Shown here: piece after piece, positions 18,340-26,696 of the stretch | How positions within the stretch are numbered: the stretch's first letter is position 1 | Layout: every line of letters starts with the position of its first letter | NCBI RefSeq assembly: GCF_041725775.1 | Contig: NZ_JBEUEL010000005.1 | Location: forward strand, 1 to 64,000 | DNA from: Pueribacillus sp041725775 | GTDB taxonomy: Bacteria > Bacillota > Bacilli > Bacillales > UBA6769 | Direction of reading: 5' to 3' | DNA length: 64,000 bases | Program-made: the position numbers and the translations under genes | Notes under the pieces: generated by a model | Databases searched by the model: none | The model's input: only the letters and a program-made list of their open reading frames with translations | What the model was told of the DNA's origin: nothing

Positions 18340-18369
18340 GCATATCCGTGTTTCATTTTCCCCATAATA
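18340..18369 (+). promoter_or_regulatory. Candidate sigma-G promoter of the spoVA operon
   Basis: GCATA (18340-18344), an 18-base spacer and CATAATA (18363-18369) match the forespore sigma-G pattern closely. Its position places the transcript start after an apparent upstream in-frame start at 18348 and so supports the ATG at 18396 for spoVAA. Confidence 0.65.
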
Positions 18370-18395
18370 AAGATGGTGGGAAAGGATTGATATTA

Positions 18396-19007
18396 ATGGA
18401 TACGCCTACGATTTATGTGAAAATGAAACATCAGCTTGAAGTTAATTTATCCGATAAAATATCAATTCAAGATACAACTTTCTTAGCTGGGAATAAAGAA
18501 ATATGTGAAAAATTAGGTCCATTAATTGTACATGAAGTGAAGGAAAAAGATCATAACGTTATCATAATTGATCTATTACATGTCATCGATACGATATACG
18601 AATATGATCCAATTATTGAAATTGAATCGGTTGGCCTAACGCAAACTGTCGTCCGGGTGAGAGAGCAAAAAAAGAACCGTTCTTTCATCCTTTTTATATT
18701 TGTCTGGCTTTTGTTGTTTTTTGGAAGTGGATTAGCGATCATGTATTTTCATGAAGATGTAAGCATGCGTGAAGTACATCAACATATTTATTTCATGGTG
18801 ACAGGAAATAAAATCGAATTTCCTTTACTTTTACAAATCCCATACTCCATCGGTTTAGGGGTAGGTATGATTTTATTTTTTAATCATTTATTTAAGAAAA
18901 AGCTTAATGAGGAGCCAAGTCCGCTCGATATTGAAATGTTTAACTATGAACAAGATCTCGATCAATATTTAATTGTTCATGAAAATAAAAGCGAGAGAAA
19001 TGAATAA
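18396..19007 (+). CDS. spoVAA: Stage V sporulation protein AA
   Basis: A 203-residue membrane protein of the SpoVA system, which moves dipicolinic acid in spores. An N-terminal soluble domain (about 1-90) is followed by two membrane segments (FILFIFVWLLLFFGSGLAIMY and the region around YSIGLGVGMILFF). The start ATG at 18396 has AAAGGA upstream and lies downstream of the sigma-G promoter. Its stop overlaps the spoVAB start by one base (TAATG). Confidence 0.9.
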   Translation: MDTPTIYVKMKHQLEVNLSDKISIQDTTFLAGNKEICEKLGPLIVHEVKEKDHNVIIIDLLHVIDTIYEYDPIIEIESVGLTQTVVRVREQKKNRSFILFIFVWLLLFFGSGLAIMYFHEDVSMREVHQHIYFMVTGNKIEFPLLLQIPYSIGLGVGMILFFNHLFKKKLNEEPSPLDIEMFNYEQDLDQYLIVHENKSERNE

Positions 19008-19438
19008 TGGGTTTTACCGTATTATTCGTTATATTTATAGGTCTGGCAAGCGGATTGGCAGTCGGTAGCGGACTCGTTGCTTTTTTAACAATTTTAGGAG
19101 TCATTCCTAGGCTCATTCATTTAACAAAAACACGCAATTTCTTGCGCTTTTATGAATGGTCAGTTATTGTTGGAGCGACTTTATTTGGCTGGATAAGTTT
19201 AACAGATTTCTCATTTCAATTTACACATCTATTCCTTGTTATCATCGGATCATTGACTGGAATCTTCATAGGCATGTTAGCGGCAGCTTTATTTGAAGTA
19301 TTAAATGTTATACCGATTTTATCGAAGCGGATTGGTTTTCGCAATAAAATCATTCTGCTGCTTATGGCCATAGCTTTTGGAAAAGTGCTAGGATCGTTAT
19401 TTCAATGGATTGTATATGATCCATTTCGATTTGGATAA
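19007..19438 (+). CDS. spoVAB: Stage V sporulation protein AB
   Basis: A 143-residue, very hydrophobic protein with about four membrane segments, starting GFTVLFVIFIGLASGLAVGSG. It is a partner of SpoVAA in the spore inner membrane; its exact task is not known. In B. subtilis spoVAC comes next, but here spoVAF follows after 16 bases. Confidence 0.9.
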   Translation: MGFTVLFVIFIGLASGLAVGSGLVAFLTILGVIPRLIHLTKTRNFLRFYEWSVIVGATLFGWISLTDFSFQFTHLFLVIIGSLTGIFIGMLAAALFEVLNVIPILSKRIGFRNKIILLLMAIAFGKVLGSLFQWIVYDPFRFG

Positions 19439-19454
19439 GGGGTGTATTCGTTTC

Positions 19455-20894
19455 ATGAGAGAGATTAGTCGTAACATACAAGAAAACAAACGATATGTTG
19501 ATGAAAGAATTGGAGTAGGTACTAGCTTTGATGTCGGCTCAAGAACCTTTTCCTATTTTGGTCAAGAAGTATTGCTTTACTTCGTGAATGGTTTATGTGA
19601 CACAGAAGTCATTGTACAACTATTTGCTACGGTTGATCAGACATTTGAAGAGGACATGGCGATTGAAAAATATATTCGCAACAAACTGCCCCACCAACAA
19701 ATCGAAACGTCAAATAAACTTGATGAAGCGATCGATGAACTGCTAAGTGGACTCGTCATCATTTTTGTTGAGAATGAAACAGATTGCTTTATTATTGATG
19801 TTCGAAAATATCCAGGCAGACAACCCGAAGAGCCAGATACTGAAAAAGTCATCCGCGGTGCACGTGATGGGTTTACTGAAAATATTATTGAAAATACTGC
19901 GTTAATCCGAAGAAGACTTCGCGATGAAAAATTGCGAAATGAGATTATTCAAGTCGGAGAGCGCTCAAAAACAGATGTCTGTATTAGTTATTTAGATGAT
20001 GTTGCCGATCCGGGTCTTATTAAATTAATTAAAAAAGAATTGAGTAACATTGTAACTGATGGAATCCCTATGGCTGATCGAGCCGTAGAAGAATATATTA
20101 TGAAACAAGGTTGGAATCCGTTTCCACTCGTTCGTTACACTGAGCGACCGGATGTTGCAGCTGTCCATTTACTTGAAGGTCATGTTCTCATTATCGTAGA
20201 TACATCCCCAAGTATCATTATTTTACCTACAACCTATTTTCATCATTTACAGCACGCTGAAGAATATCGAGAAACTCCAACAGTTGGAGCTTATTTACGC
20301 TGGGTTCGCGTGGGAGGAATTTTAGCCTCTATTTTGTTATTGCCTTTATGGTACTTATACATTATTGAGCCTGATTTAGTTCCGAAAACGATAGACTTTA
20401 TTGGTCCTAATGAAGATTCAAATATTCCGATCATTTTGCAACTGCTGATTGCTGAACTTGGAATTGACCTTTTAAGAATGGCTTCGATTCATACACCGAC
20501 ACCATTAGCGACGGCAATGGGCTTAATCGCTGCTGTTTTAATCGGTGAAATTGCAATCGAAGTCGGTTTGTTTGTACATGAAGTCATTTTATACGTAGCC
20601 GTTGTCGCCATTGGGAACTATGCGACTCCAAGCTACGAATTAAGCGTTGCTAATAAATTAGTGCGTGTACTATTGTTATTGCTCGTTTTAGCATTTAAAT
20701 TACCTGGTTTAATGATTGGAATTACAATTGTCATTTTATATTTAGTTCATGTGAAAAATTTAAATACTCCTTATTTATGGCCGTTTATTCCATTTCATCC
20801 GAAAGCGTTTCTTCATGTGTTAGTCCGCACAGCCCAACCGTTTTCATCGTTTCGCCCAAGTATTGTCAATCCACAAAATCAGAAAAAGAAATAA
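19455..20894 (+). CDS. spoVAF: Stage V sporulation protein AF
   Basis: A 479-residue paralogue of germinant receptor A-subunits. The soluble N-terminal half contains EEPDTEKVIRGARDGFTEN and RYTERPDVAAVHLLEGHVL, followed by about five membrane segments. In B. subtilis SpoVAF works with SpoVAEa (FigP) as an ion channel that amplifies germination. ATG at 19455 is chosen over an upstream frame extension because AAGGGGTG lies 10 bases before it. Neither figP nor spoVAC/D/Eb is beside it here. Confidence 0.9.
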   Translation: MREISRNIQENKRYVDERIGVGTSFDVGSRTFSYFGQEVLLYFVNGLCDTEVIVQLFATVDQTFEEDMAIEKYIRNKLPHQQIETSNKLDEAIDELLSGLVIIFVENETDCFIIDVRKYPGRQPEEPDTEKVIRGARDGFTENIIENTALIRRRLRDEKLRNEIIQVGERSKTDVCISYLDDVADPGLIKLIKKELSNIVTDGIPMADRAVEEYIMKQGWNPFPLVRYTERPDVAAVHLLEGHVLIIVDTSPSIIILPTTYFHHLQHAEEYRETPTVGAYLRWVRVGGILASILLLPLWYLYIIEPDLVPKTIDFIGPNEDSNIPIILQLLIAELGIDLLRMASIHTPTPLATAMGLIAAVLIGEIAIEVGLFVHEVILYVAVVAIGNYATPSYELSVANKLVRVLLLLLVLAFKLPGLMIGITIVILYLVHVKNLNTPYLWPFIPFHPKAFLHVLVRTAQPFSSFRPSIVNPQNQKKK

Positions 20895-20895
20895 A

Positions 20896-20924
20896 ACGCC
20901 GAATGCAATATAACTATTCGGCGT
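20896..20924 (+). terminator. Hairpin behind spoVAF
   Basis: ACGCCGAAT (20896-20904) pairs with ATTCGGCGT (20916-20924). No immediate T-run on the plus strand, so termination efficiency is uncertain. Confidence 0.65.
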
Positions 20925-20965
20925 CACATAAAATAAAAAATATTTAGATTTTTTTAACAATTATA

Positions 20966-20994
20966 TTGACTTTGTTAGGTAAAAAATGTAATCT
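20966..20994 (+). promoter_or_regulatory. Candidate sigma-A promoter for the R2-like oxidase gene
   Basis: TTGACT (20966-20971), a 17-base spacer and TAATCT (20989-20994). It suggests vegetative expression independent of the spoVA operon. Confidence 0.55.
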
Positions 20995-21087
20995 AATTAT
21001 AGAATAAACATCATAAGACCGTTCACTTCCCCAATTTAATAGTTAGTTTAAAGTGAAAAAAAGAAAATTTACATTGGAGGAATGAAA

Positions 21088-21963
21088 ATGCGGCATTATG
21101 TTTCAACGAGTGAACAAGGAATTAATCGTAACTCTATGCCGTTTCGATTATTCGAAAAGGCAAAAAGACTAGGAACGTGGGATCCGAGAGATATTGACTT
21201 CAGCCAAGACAAAGAAGATTGGGAATCGTTAACTGAACTTCAACGTGATCAAACACTTCAACTCATTGCTTTTTTTTATAGTGCTGAAGAAGCGGTGACC
21301 CATGACATTTTACCGCTTATTTACGCCATTTCAAAAACGGGTCACCTTGAAGAAGAAATGTTTTTAACAACCTTTGTCTTTGAGGAAGCGAAACACGTCG
21401 ACTTTTTTAACTTACTATTAAGTCATATCGGTGTTAAAAAAGATCTAAATTCTTATCACACTCCCATATATCGAAAGTTATTCGATGAAATTTTGCCTGA
21501 AACGATGGAGCGTTTAATCGACGATCAATCTCCAAAGGCTATTGCAGATGCATGTATCGTTTATAATATGTTTGCAGAAGGGGTATTGGCAGAAACAGGA
21601 TATTGGGCATTTTATGAGAGTTTGAAGAAGATTAATAAAATGCCAGGATTGCTCGAAGGCATTTCTAACATTAAGCGTGATGAATCAAGACATATTGGGT
21701 TTGGAACATATTTATTACAACGTATAATTTCTGAAGATTCGGATATGCTTGATTATATTTTAAATAAACTTCAAAGCCTAATGCCAATCGCGATTGAAAT
21801 GAACAATACGTTGCGACCTGATGATGTGAGCGCATTTGGAATTAAAAAAGAAGATGGTGCTGCATATATGATGCGTCAACTCAATGCAAGACTTGAAGTT
21901 TTAAAAAGAGCGAAAGGAAAAACAATCGAAGAAATTTACAATACAGAAGTCTTATTTGAGTAA
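21088..21963 (+). CDS. R2-like ligand-binding oxidase (R2lox)
   Basis: A 291-residue ferritin-like diiron or Mn/Fe protein related to ribonucleotide reductase R2, of the group typified by a Geobacillus kaustophilus enzyme with a Tyr-Val ether crosslink. All six metal ligands align: Glu67, Glu100, His103, Glu164, Glu199, His202. The crosslinking pair Val70 and Tyr159 is present too (EEAVTHD, YNMFAEG). ATG at 21088 is preferred over one at 21082 because GGAGG lies 7 bases upstream. It has its own promoter and terminator. There is no nrdE/R1 partner, so it is not a normal ribonucleotide reductase subunit. The physiological substrate is unknown. Confidence 0.88.
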   Translation: MRHYVSTSEQGINRNSMPFRLFEKAKRLGTWDPRDIDFSQDKEDWESLTELQRDQTLQLIAFFYSAEEAVTHDILPLIYAISKTGHLEEEMFLTTFVFEEAKHVDFFNLLLSHIGVKKDLNSYHTPIYRKLFDEILPETMERLIDDQSPKAIADACIVYNMFAEGVLAETGYWAFYESLKKINKMPGLLEGISNIKRDESRHIGFGTYLLQRIISEDSDMLDYILNKLQSLMPIAIEMNNTLRPDDVSAFGIKKEDGAAYMMRQLNARLEVLKRAKGKTIEEIYNTEVLFE

Positions 21964-21987
21964 ACTAAAACTAACGTAAAAGATTAC

Positions 21988-22015
21988 AGACCGAATTTGA
22001 ATTCGGTCTTTTTTT
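21988..22015 (+). terminator. Terminator after R2lox gene
   Basis: AGACCGAATT (21988-21997) pairs with AATTCGGTCT (22000-22009), followed by a T-run. Confidence 0.92.
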
Positions 22016-22077
22016 ATGTTAAATTTAACTGATGAATGTTTTGTAATGCACGATGTAGATTATTAGGAGAGTAGACA

Positions 22078-23400
22078 ATGAAATTACATGGTACGAGTCA
22101 TATAGATAGCAAGGGGCACTTAAATATTGGTGGGGTCAATACTGTTGATTTAGTTAAGCGGTTTGGAACACCGTTATTTGTATATGATGTAGCACTCATT
22201 CGTCAAAAAACGAATGAATTAAAAAAAGCCTTTAATGATCTAGATGTAAAGTATGAAATTGCATATGCAAGTAAAGCTTTTTCTTGCATAGCAATTGTAC
22301 AACTGATGCATGAAGAAGGATTAAGTTTGGATGTTGTTTCCGGAGGAGAACTTTACACTGCACTTGCTGCCGGTTTCCCGGCGGAACGCATTCATTTTAA
22401 CGGAAATAACAAAAGTTTAGCTGAAATTGAAATGGCTGTCGAAGCAAAAATTGGCTGTTTTGTTGTCGATAACTTTTATGAATTAAGCCTTATTGAACGA
22501 GTTGCGAAAAAATATAACACAATTGTGTCTGTATTAATTCGGACAACTCCTGGAATAGAAGCGGAAACGCATGATTATATTTTAACAGGTCAAGAAGACT
22601 CAAAGTTTGGATTTGATCTGAAAAGCGGGCAAGCTGAACGAGCAATTAAACAAATACAACATCATCCACACTTTAATTTATTAGGTTTGCATAGCCATAT
22701 CGGATCGCAAATTTTTGAAACGACAGGATTTGTTTTAGCTGCAAAAACATTATATTCCTATATTGAAAAGTGGCATAAGAAGTTTGGTTTTGTACCTAAA
22801 GTTTTAAATTTAGGCGGTGGGTTTGGTATTCGGTATACGAAAGAAGATAAACCGATCCCATTAAAAAATTACGTTCATGACATCGTGCATACTGTTCGGG
22901 AAGAGTCTAAACGTTTGCAAACAGATATGCCTGAAATTTGGATTGAACCAGGCCGTTCACTAGTCGGAGATGCTGGAACAACTTTGTATACTGTAGGCTC
23001 AGAAAAAGAAATTCCATCGATTCGACATTACATTGCCGTTGACGGTGGAATGACGGACAATTTGCGTCCTGCGCTCTATGAGGCAAAATACGAAGCGATA
23101 CTTGCTAATCGAGCGAGTGAGACTCAAAATGGTATATATTCCATCGCTGGAAAATGCTGTGAATCTGGTGATATGCTCATATGGGATATCCCTTTGCCTA
23201 AACCAAGCGAGGAAGATATATTAGCTGTTTTTAGTACAGGGGCATACGGATATGCAATGAGTAACAATTATAATCGCATTCCCCGACCAGCTGTCGTTTT
23301 CGTAGAAAATGGAGAAGCACAGCTTGTCATTAAAAGAGAGTCCTATGAAGATCTTCTTTCTCAAGATTTACCGTTTAAAAGTGTGTTAACAAATTCTTAA
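22078..23400 (+). CDS. lysA: Diaminopimelate decarboxylase
   Basis: A 440-residue PLP enzyme (alanine-racemase-like barrel) that makes L-lysine from meso-diaminopimelate. Lys66 in YASKAFSC binds PLP; GLHSHIGSQ, NLGGGFGI and EPGRSLVG bind substrate and cofactor phosphate, and CCESGD supplies the active-site Cys. It follows the sporulation block, as lysA follows spoVAF in B. subtilis, apart from the intervening R2lox gene. Confidence 0.96.
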   Translation: MKLHGTSHIDSKGHLNIGGVNTVDLVKRFGTPLFVYDVALIRQKTNELKKAFNDLDVKYEIAYASKAFSCIAIVQLMHEEGLSLDVVSGGELYTALAAGFPAERIHFNGNNKSLAEIEMAVEAKIGCFVVDNFYELSLIERVAKKYNTIVSVLIRTTPGIEAETHDYILTGQEDSKFGFDLKSGQAERAIKQIQHHPHFNLLGLHSHIGSQIFETTGFVLAAKTLYSYIEKWHKKFGFVPKVLNLGGGFGIRYTKEDKPIPLKNYVHDIVHTVREESKRLQTDMPEIWIEPGRSLVGDAGTTLYTVGSEKEIPSIRHYIAVDGGMTDNLRPALYEAKYEAILANRASETQNGIYSIAGKCCESGDMLIWDIPLPKPSEEDILAVFSTGAYGYAMSNNYNRIPRPAVVFVENGEAQLVIKRESYEDLLSQDLPFKSVLTNS

Positions 23401-23425
23401 TATAATATGGGTGGAGGAAACGATA

Positions 23426-23863
23426 ATGAAAAAAGGTAAAATTACATTTGAAAACGGAGAGGAAATAATCATTGAACTTTTTCCTAATGAAGCACCAAAT
23501 ACAGTAGCAAACTTTGAAAAACTGGCGAATTCAGGCTTTTATAATGGAGTAACATTTCATCGTGTAATTCCAGGATTCGTAGCTCAAGGAGGAGATCCGA
23601 CAGGGACTGGCGCGGGTGGTCCAGGCTACACGATCAAATGTGAGACAGAAGGAAATCCTCATAAGCACGTAGCAGGCTCATTGTCAATGGCTCATGCTGG
23701 AAAAGATACAGGCGGAAGTCAATTTTTTATCGTTCATGAACCACAGCCTCATTTAGACGGGGTTCATACGGTGTTTGGGCAAGTCATTGACGGAATGGAT
23801 ATAGTCCTTCGGATTCAGCAAGGAGATGTCATGAAAGAAGTTACTGTATGGGACGAAGATTAA
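23426..23863 (+). CDS. ppiB: Peptidyl-prolyl cis-trans isomerase, cyclophilin type
   Basis: A 145-residue cytoplasmic cyclophilin that speeds prolyl isomerisation. FHRVIPGFVAQGGDPTGTG, the SQFFI catalytic core and HLDGVHTVFGQV are diagnostic. GTGGAGG serves as ribosome binding site, so the ATG at 23426 is used rather than an upstream GTG at 23411. The order lysA-ppiB resembles B. subtilis. Confidence 0.95.
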   Translation: MKKGKITFENGEEIIIELFPNEAPNTVANFEKLANSGFYNGVTFHRVIPGFVAQGGDPTGTGAGGPGYTIKCETEGNPHKHVAGSLSMAHAGKDTGGSQFFIVHEPQPHLDGVHTVFGQVIDGMDIVLRIQQGDVMKEVTVWDED

Positions 23864-23882
23864 ATTAATGAAGCAAACATTT

Positions 23883-23921
23883 AACCGAAAGCCTTTCAAA
23901 ATAGGTTTTCGGTTATTTTTT
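23883..23921 (+). terminator. Terminator after ppiB
   Basis: AACCGAAAGCCT (from 23883) pairs imperfectly with AGGTTTTCGGTT (ending 23914), followed by ATTTTTTG. Confidence 0.85.
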
Positions 23922-23985
23922 GTTATATTCTCCATTGTAATGGTTACTCTACTGTTATAAGCACCACGGACAAATGGAGGAAATG

Positions 23986-24861
23986 ATGTCTACATATATA
24001 CTGCCTGTCATCATAGGGATTTTTTTTGGAACAATTTCAAGATTTATTTTGCTACGCACTGACTTTCGCCAATATCCAACTTACCCACAAGGTCGAATTA
24101 TTCATCTTTCTTTTGGCTTTATAGCCGCTTTTATCGGGGCCGTTTTTGTCCCTTCTATTTTGGAACCAGATTGGACGGCAGTAACTTTTTTAGGTTTAGC
24201 GGCGACCCAATTCCGTGAAGTTCGTAATATGGAACGTGAAACTTTACAAAAAGTCGATGATTTTGAACTAGTTAGAAGAGGATCGCCTTTTATTGAAGGG
24301 ATGGCTCAAGCATTTGAAAGCAGAAATTATCTTGTGATGTTTACATCGCTCGTTAGCACTTTATTAGCTGTTTATCATACATTACTAGGTATCGCTGCTG
24401 GATTTATTATGCTCATCATCGTTAAAAGAAATATGTCTGGAAAAGTATTAAAAGCAATCGCAAGTATACAAGAAGGTGAAATTCGTTTCGACGGTCCAAA
24501 TTTATATGTAAGCGATATTCACATAAAAAACGTTGGGTTAGAAGAAAGTAAGCAGCTTATATTAGAACGAGCTGTCGGTGTGATCGTAATCCCCAAAAAT
24601 GAAAATAGCGCAGTTACAATATCTAATCTTGGACAGCGGCAAGCGATGCTCCATCAAGTAGCGAACGTGTTAGGCGCGTATTTAGATGAGGGTGAACCCG
24701 ACATCATCCCGTTGTCAAAAAGAAAAATGGAAGATGGAAGACTCGGTTTATTTCTTATGCCGGAGGAACGTGATTTTAAACAGATTAAAACGGTGTTAGA
24801 ACAAGTTCCTGTCTTGGACAGTGCAATTCGTTTGCCGAATGAAGCAAATAAAGGAAAATAA
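23986..24861 (+). CDS. YIEGIA family membrane protein
   Basis: A 291-residue protein with about five membrane segments in the first half (ILPVIIGIFFGTISRFILL, FGFIAAFIGAVFVPSIL, two around YLVMFTSLVSTLLAVYHTLLGIAAG) and a soluble C-terminal half. The family-naming YIEGIA motif appears as FIEGMAQAFESRNYL. The family occurs in spore formers; the function is not established. GGAGG before the ATG at 23986 decides the start among clustered ATGs. The next gene encodes its presumed small partner 14 bases downstream. Confidence 0.75.
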   Translation: MSTYILPVIIGIFFGTISRFILLRTDFRQYPTYPQGRIIHLSFGFIAAFIGAVFVPSILEPDWTAVTFLGLAATQFREVRNMERETLQKVDDFELVRRGSPFIEGMAQAFESRNYLVMFTSLVSTLLAVYHTLLGIAAGFIMLIIVKRNMSGKVLKAIASIQEGEIRFDGPNLYVSDIHIKNVGLEESKQLILERAVGVIVIPKNENSAVTISNLGQRQAMLHQVANVLGAYLDEGEPDIIPLSKRKMEDGRLGLFLMPEERDFKQIKTVLEQVPVLDSAIRLPNEANKGK

Positions 24862-24875
24862 GGAGATCATCTTTA

Positions 24876-25067
24876 ATGAGTCAAAACAATGCGAAGATTA
24901 TTGCCATAGTGACGACGAAAGCCGAAAACGTTAAAGGCGGAGGTATGCCTATTTTTATAAGACAAACTAAAGAAGAACTGCAAGATACAAGCAAAAATTT
25001 GGAAAAAATCCTCGATGCGGCAGCTCATGAGCTTGATGAATCAACAATGTTGATTGTCGCGCGCTAA
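24876..25067 (+). CDS. Small capping-complex partner of YIEGIA protein
   Basis: A 63-residue soluble protein (AKIIAIVTTKAENVKGGGMPIF... IVAR) that matches in size and position the small subunit usually encoded beside YIEGIA proteins and named as its capping complex subunit in annotation. AAGGAGATC precedes the ATG at 24876. It forms a two-gene unit with the membrane protein; the biochemical role is unknown. Confidence 0.7.
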   Translation: MSQNNAKIIAIVTTKAENVKGGGMPIFIRQTKEELQDTSKNLEKILDAAAHELDESTMLIVAR

Positions 25068-25124
25068 TTGTTGCATTTTTTAAAACTTATTGGTGTTTGG
25101 CTTATTCTTAATTATAAAAATATA

Positions 25125-25156
25125 GTAAAGGAGCTTAGGTGACTAAGCTCCTTTAC
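25125..25156. terminator. Bidirectional terminator between convergent genes
   Basis: GTAAAGGAGCTTAG (25125-25138) pairs perfectly over 14 bases with CTAAGCTCCTTTAC (25143-25156) across a GTGA tetraloop. It separates the YIEGIA pair (plus) from the LPXTG gene (minus). Confidence 0.85.
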
Positions 25157-25175
25157 CTGTGAATTACAAATTTTT

Positions 25176-26573
25176 TTATTCGATGGCTTTTCTGCGTCTT
25201 AAGAATAAGACTCCGCCAGCTGTTGCAAGTAATGAACCGATAAGAATCAGAGTAGGCAGGCTTGTCGCTGTTTTTGGCAGTTTTCCGCCTTGTGCAGATT
25301 TGCCTTTGCCGTCTTTGTCACTGCCAGTTGATGTTTTTATCGTACCTTTTCCGCCGCCATCATCACCAGAACCGCTACTTCCGACAGATCCAGCATCACC
25401 TTTCGGTCCTTTTGGACCTTGTGGTCCAGCAGGTCCTTGCAAGTTCGCGATTTTTTTCCAGCCATCAGCGGTTTTTTCATACACATCACCCGTTTTCGTG
25501 TCGAGATATAAGTCTCCGATGTCACCTGCATCCGCTTTTGGTGCGCCTGAACCAGTAAGAATCGCAGAACCTTGTTTACCGTCATCCCCTTTTAAGTTGC
25601 CAGTTTTTGTCCATGTGTTCGGATCACGCTTGTACACATCGCCAGTTGTCAGATCGAGGTATGAATCACCGTTGAATCCAAGTTCATCACTTGGCGGTCC
25701 TTCTCCTGTATACCAATTGCCAAATGGCTCAACAACGTTTACGGTACGTTCAACAGTTGAAACATTTCCAACACTGTCGCTGTCGCTTACGGTATACGTT
25801 ACGGTATATGTTCCGATAGTATTTGTATCGACGTCACCTGAAATTTTGATATTATCAGACACATCCCCGTCAAAGTTATCGTTAGCTGTTGCGCCGGGTT
25901 CGTTGTAAGGATCGCCCTGCTTAACGGTTATTGGGTTGTCACCGTTTAAGGTGATGACAGGGGCTTCACTATCGATTGGGATGCTTGTAATTATATTAGC
26001 CTCATCCTCTTTAGGTGTACAAACTAAACCTAAAGGGACAGGATTATCAGTATTTGCAAACATAACAACATTCATTCTAATTTCGCTTAACTTTAATATA
26101 ACTTCACCTTCTTCACCTGAAGAAAATGAACCAATAGTTGTGCCAACTTCATCTGGTATAGAGATCGTGAGAAATTCCTCGGACGTAGGAACATCTATTT
26201 GATGATCAGAAAACACTCTTTGATTACCTTCATTATTTTCGGATTCTATAGTTAAATTAATTGAGTCAATTGCTGTACCTGGTGCAAATCTAAAATTCTC
26301 TAAAGGTAATGTCAATGTAGCAAGAGCATTCTCTAACTGAAATTCTTTACTTGGTCCGATTATATTGGGAACAGTGGCCTTAAAAGTCATTGGGTTATCC
26401 CAAGGTAATATTTGAGACCCACCACCAGGTACCTGCATTCCACATTCACCTTGAATTGAAATTTCAGCATTGTTTGAAGTATTAGATGCGTTAACGAAAC
26501 TTACACCTAAAACAAAAAGTGTGACAAATGGAACAATAAACATTATAAATACTGTATTCTTTAATAATTTCAT
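25176..26573 (-). CDS. LPXTG-anchored surface protein with Ig-like and collagen-like repeats
   Basis: A 465-residue modular protein. A signal peptide (1-29) is followed by a beta-rich domain (about 30-200) bounded by two Cys-containing motifs (GECGM and LVCTP), resembling secreted DUF6801-type domains. Then comes one bacterial Ig-like domain (about 205-285, APVITLNGDNPITVKQGD, start of DUF5011 type). Two about 50-residue repeats follow, built on GD(S/L)YLD(L/T)xTGDVY, linked by collagen-like GPAGPQGPKGPKGD. A Gly/Ser-rich stretch leads to the sorting signal LPKTA (432-436), a hydrophobic stretch and RRRKAIE. Sortase should link it to peptidoglycan; no sortase gene is in the window. The N-terminal domain resembles the secreted protein encoded just upstream. 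A surface adhesive or structural role is inferred. Confidence 0.85.
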   Translation of the reverse strand: MKLLKNTVFIMFIVPFVTLFVLGVSFVNASNTSNNAEISIQGECGMQVPGGGSQILPWDNPMTFKATVPNIIGPSKEFQLENALATLTLPLENFRFAPGTAIDSINLTIESENNEGNQRVFSDHQIDVPTSEEFLTISIPDEVGTTIGSFSSGEEGEVILKLSEIRMNVVMFANTDNPVPLGLVCTPKEDEANIITSIPIDSEAPVITLNGDNPITVKQGDPYNEPGATANDNFDGDVSDNIKISGDVDTNTIGTYTVTYTVSDSDSVGNVSTVERTVNVVEPFGNWYTGEGPPSDELGFNGDSYLDLTTGDVYKRDPNTWTKTGNLKGDDGKQGSAILTGSGAPKADAGDIGDLYLDTKTGDVYEKTADGWKKIANLQGPAGPQGPKGPKGDAGSVGSSGSGDDGGGKGTIKTSTGSDKDGKGKSAQGGKLPKTATSLPTLILIGSLLATAGGVLFLRRRKAIE

Positions 26574-26615
26574 TATAACTTCCTTCTCCCCCTAGTTATT
26601 GGATTAACTGATGAA

Positions 26616-26655
26616 AATACTACACACGTACCACGTGAGGTACGTGTGTAGTATT
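26616..26655 (-). terminator. 17-bp perfect hairpin between the two surface-protein genes
   Basis: AATACTACACACGTACC (26616-26632) and GGTACGTGTGTAGTATT (26639-26655) form a perfect 17-bp stem with loop ACGTGA. On the minus strand it follows the secreted-protein gene and precedes TATTTTC, so it is probably that gene's terminator, though the T-run is weak; an operator is also possible. Confidence 0.55.
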
Positions 26656-26696
26656 GATAAGTTAGAAATATTGATCAGGAAGACTAATTAATCTTT

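Noticed and set aside
21088..21963. R2lox as ribonucleotide reductase small subunit
   Set aside because: No R1 gene nearby, and the Val-Tyr crosslink pair and ligand spacing fit the R2lox group instead.
25159..25908. Long proline-rich plus-strand frame opposite the LPXTG gene
   Set aside because: It is the antisense shadow of Gly/collagen-like codons and the Ig-like region; no ribosome binding site and no family resemblance.
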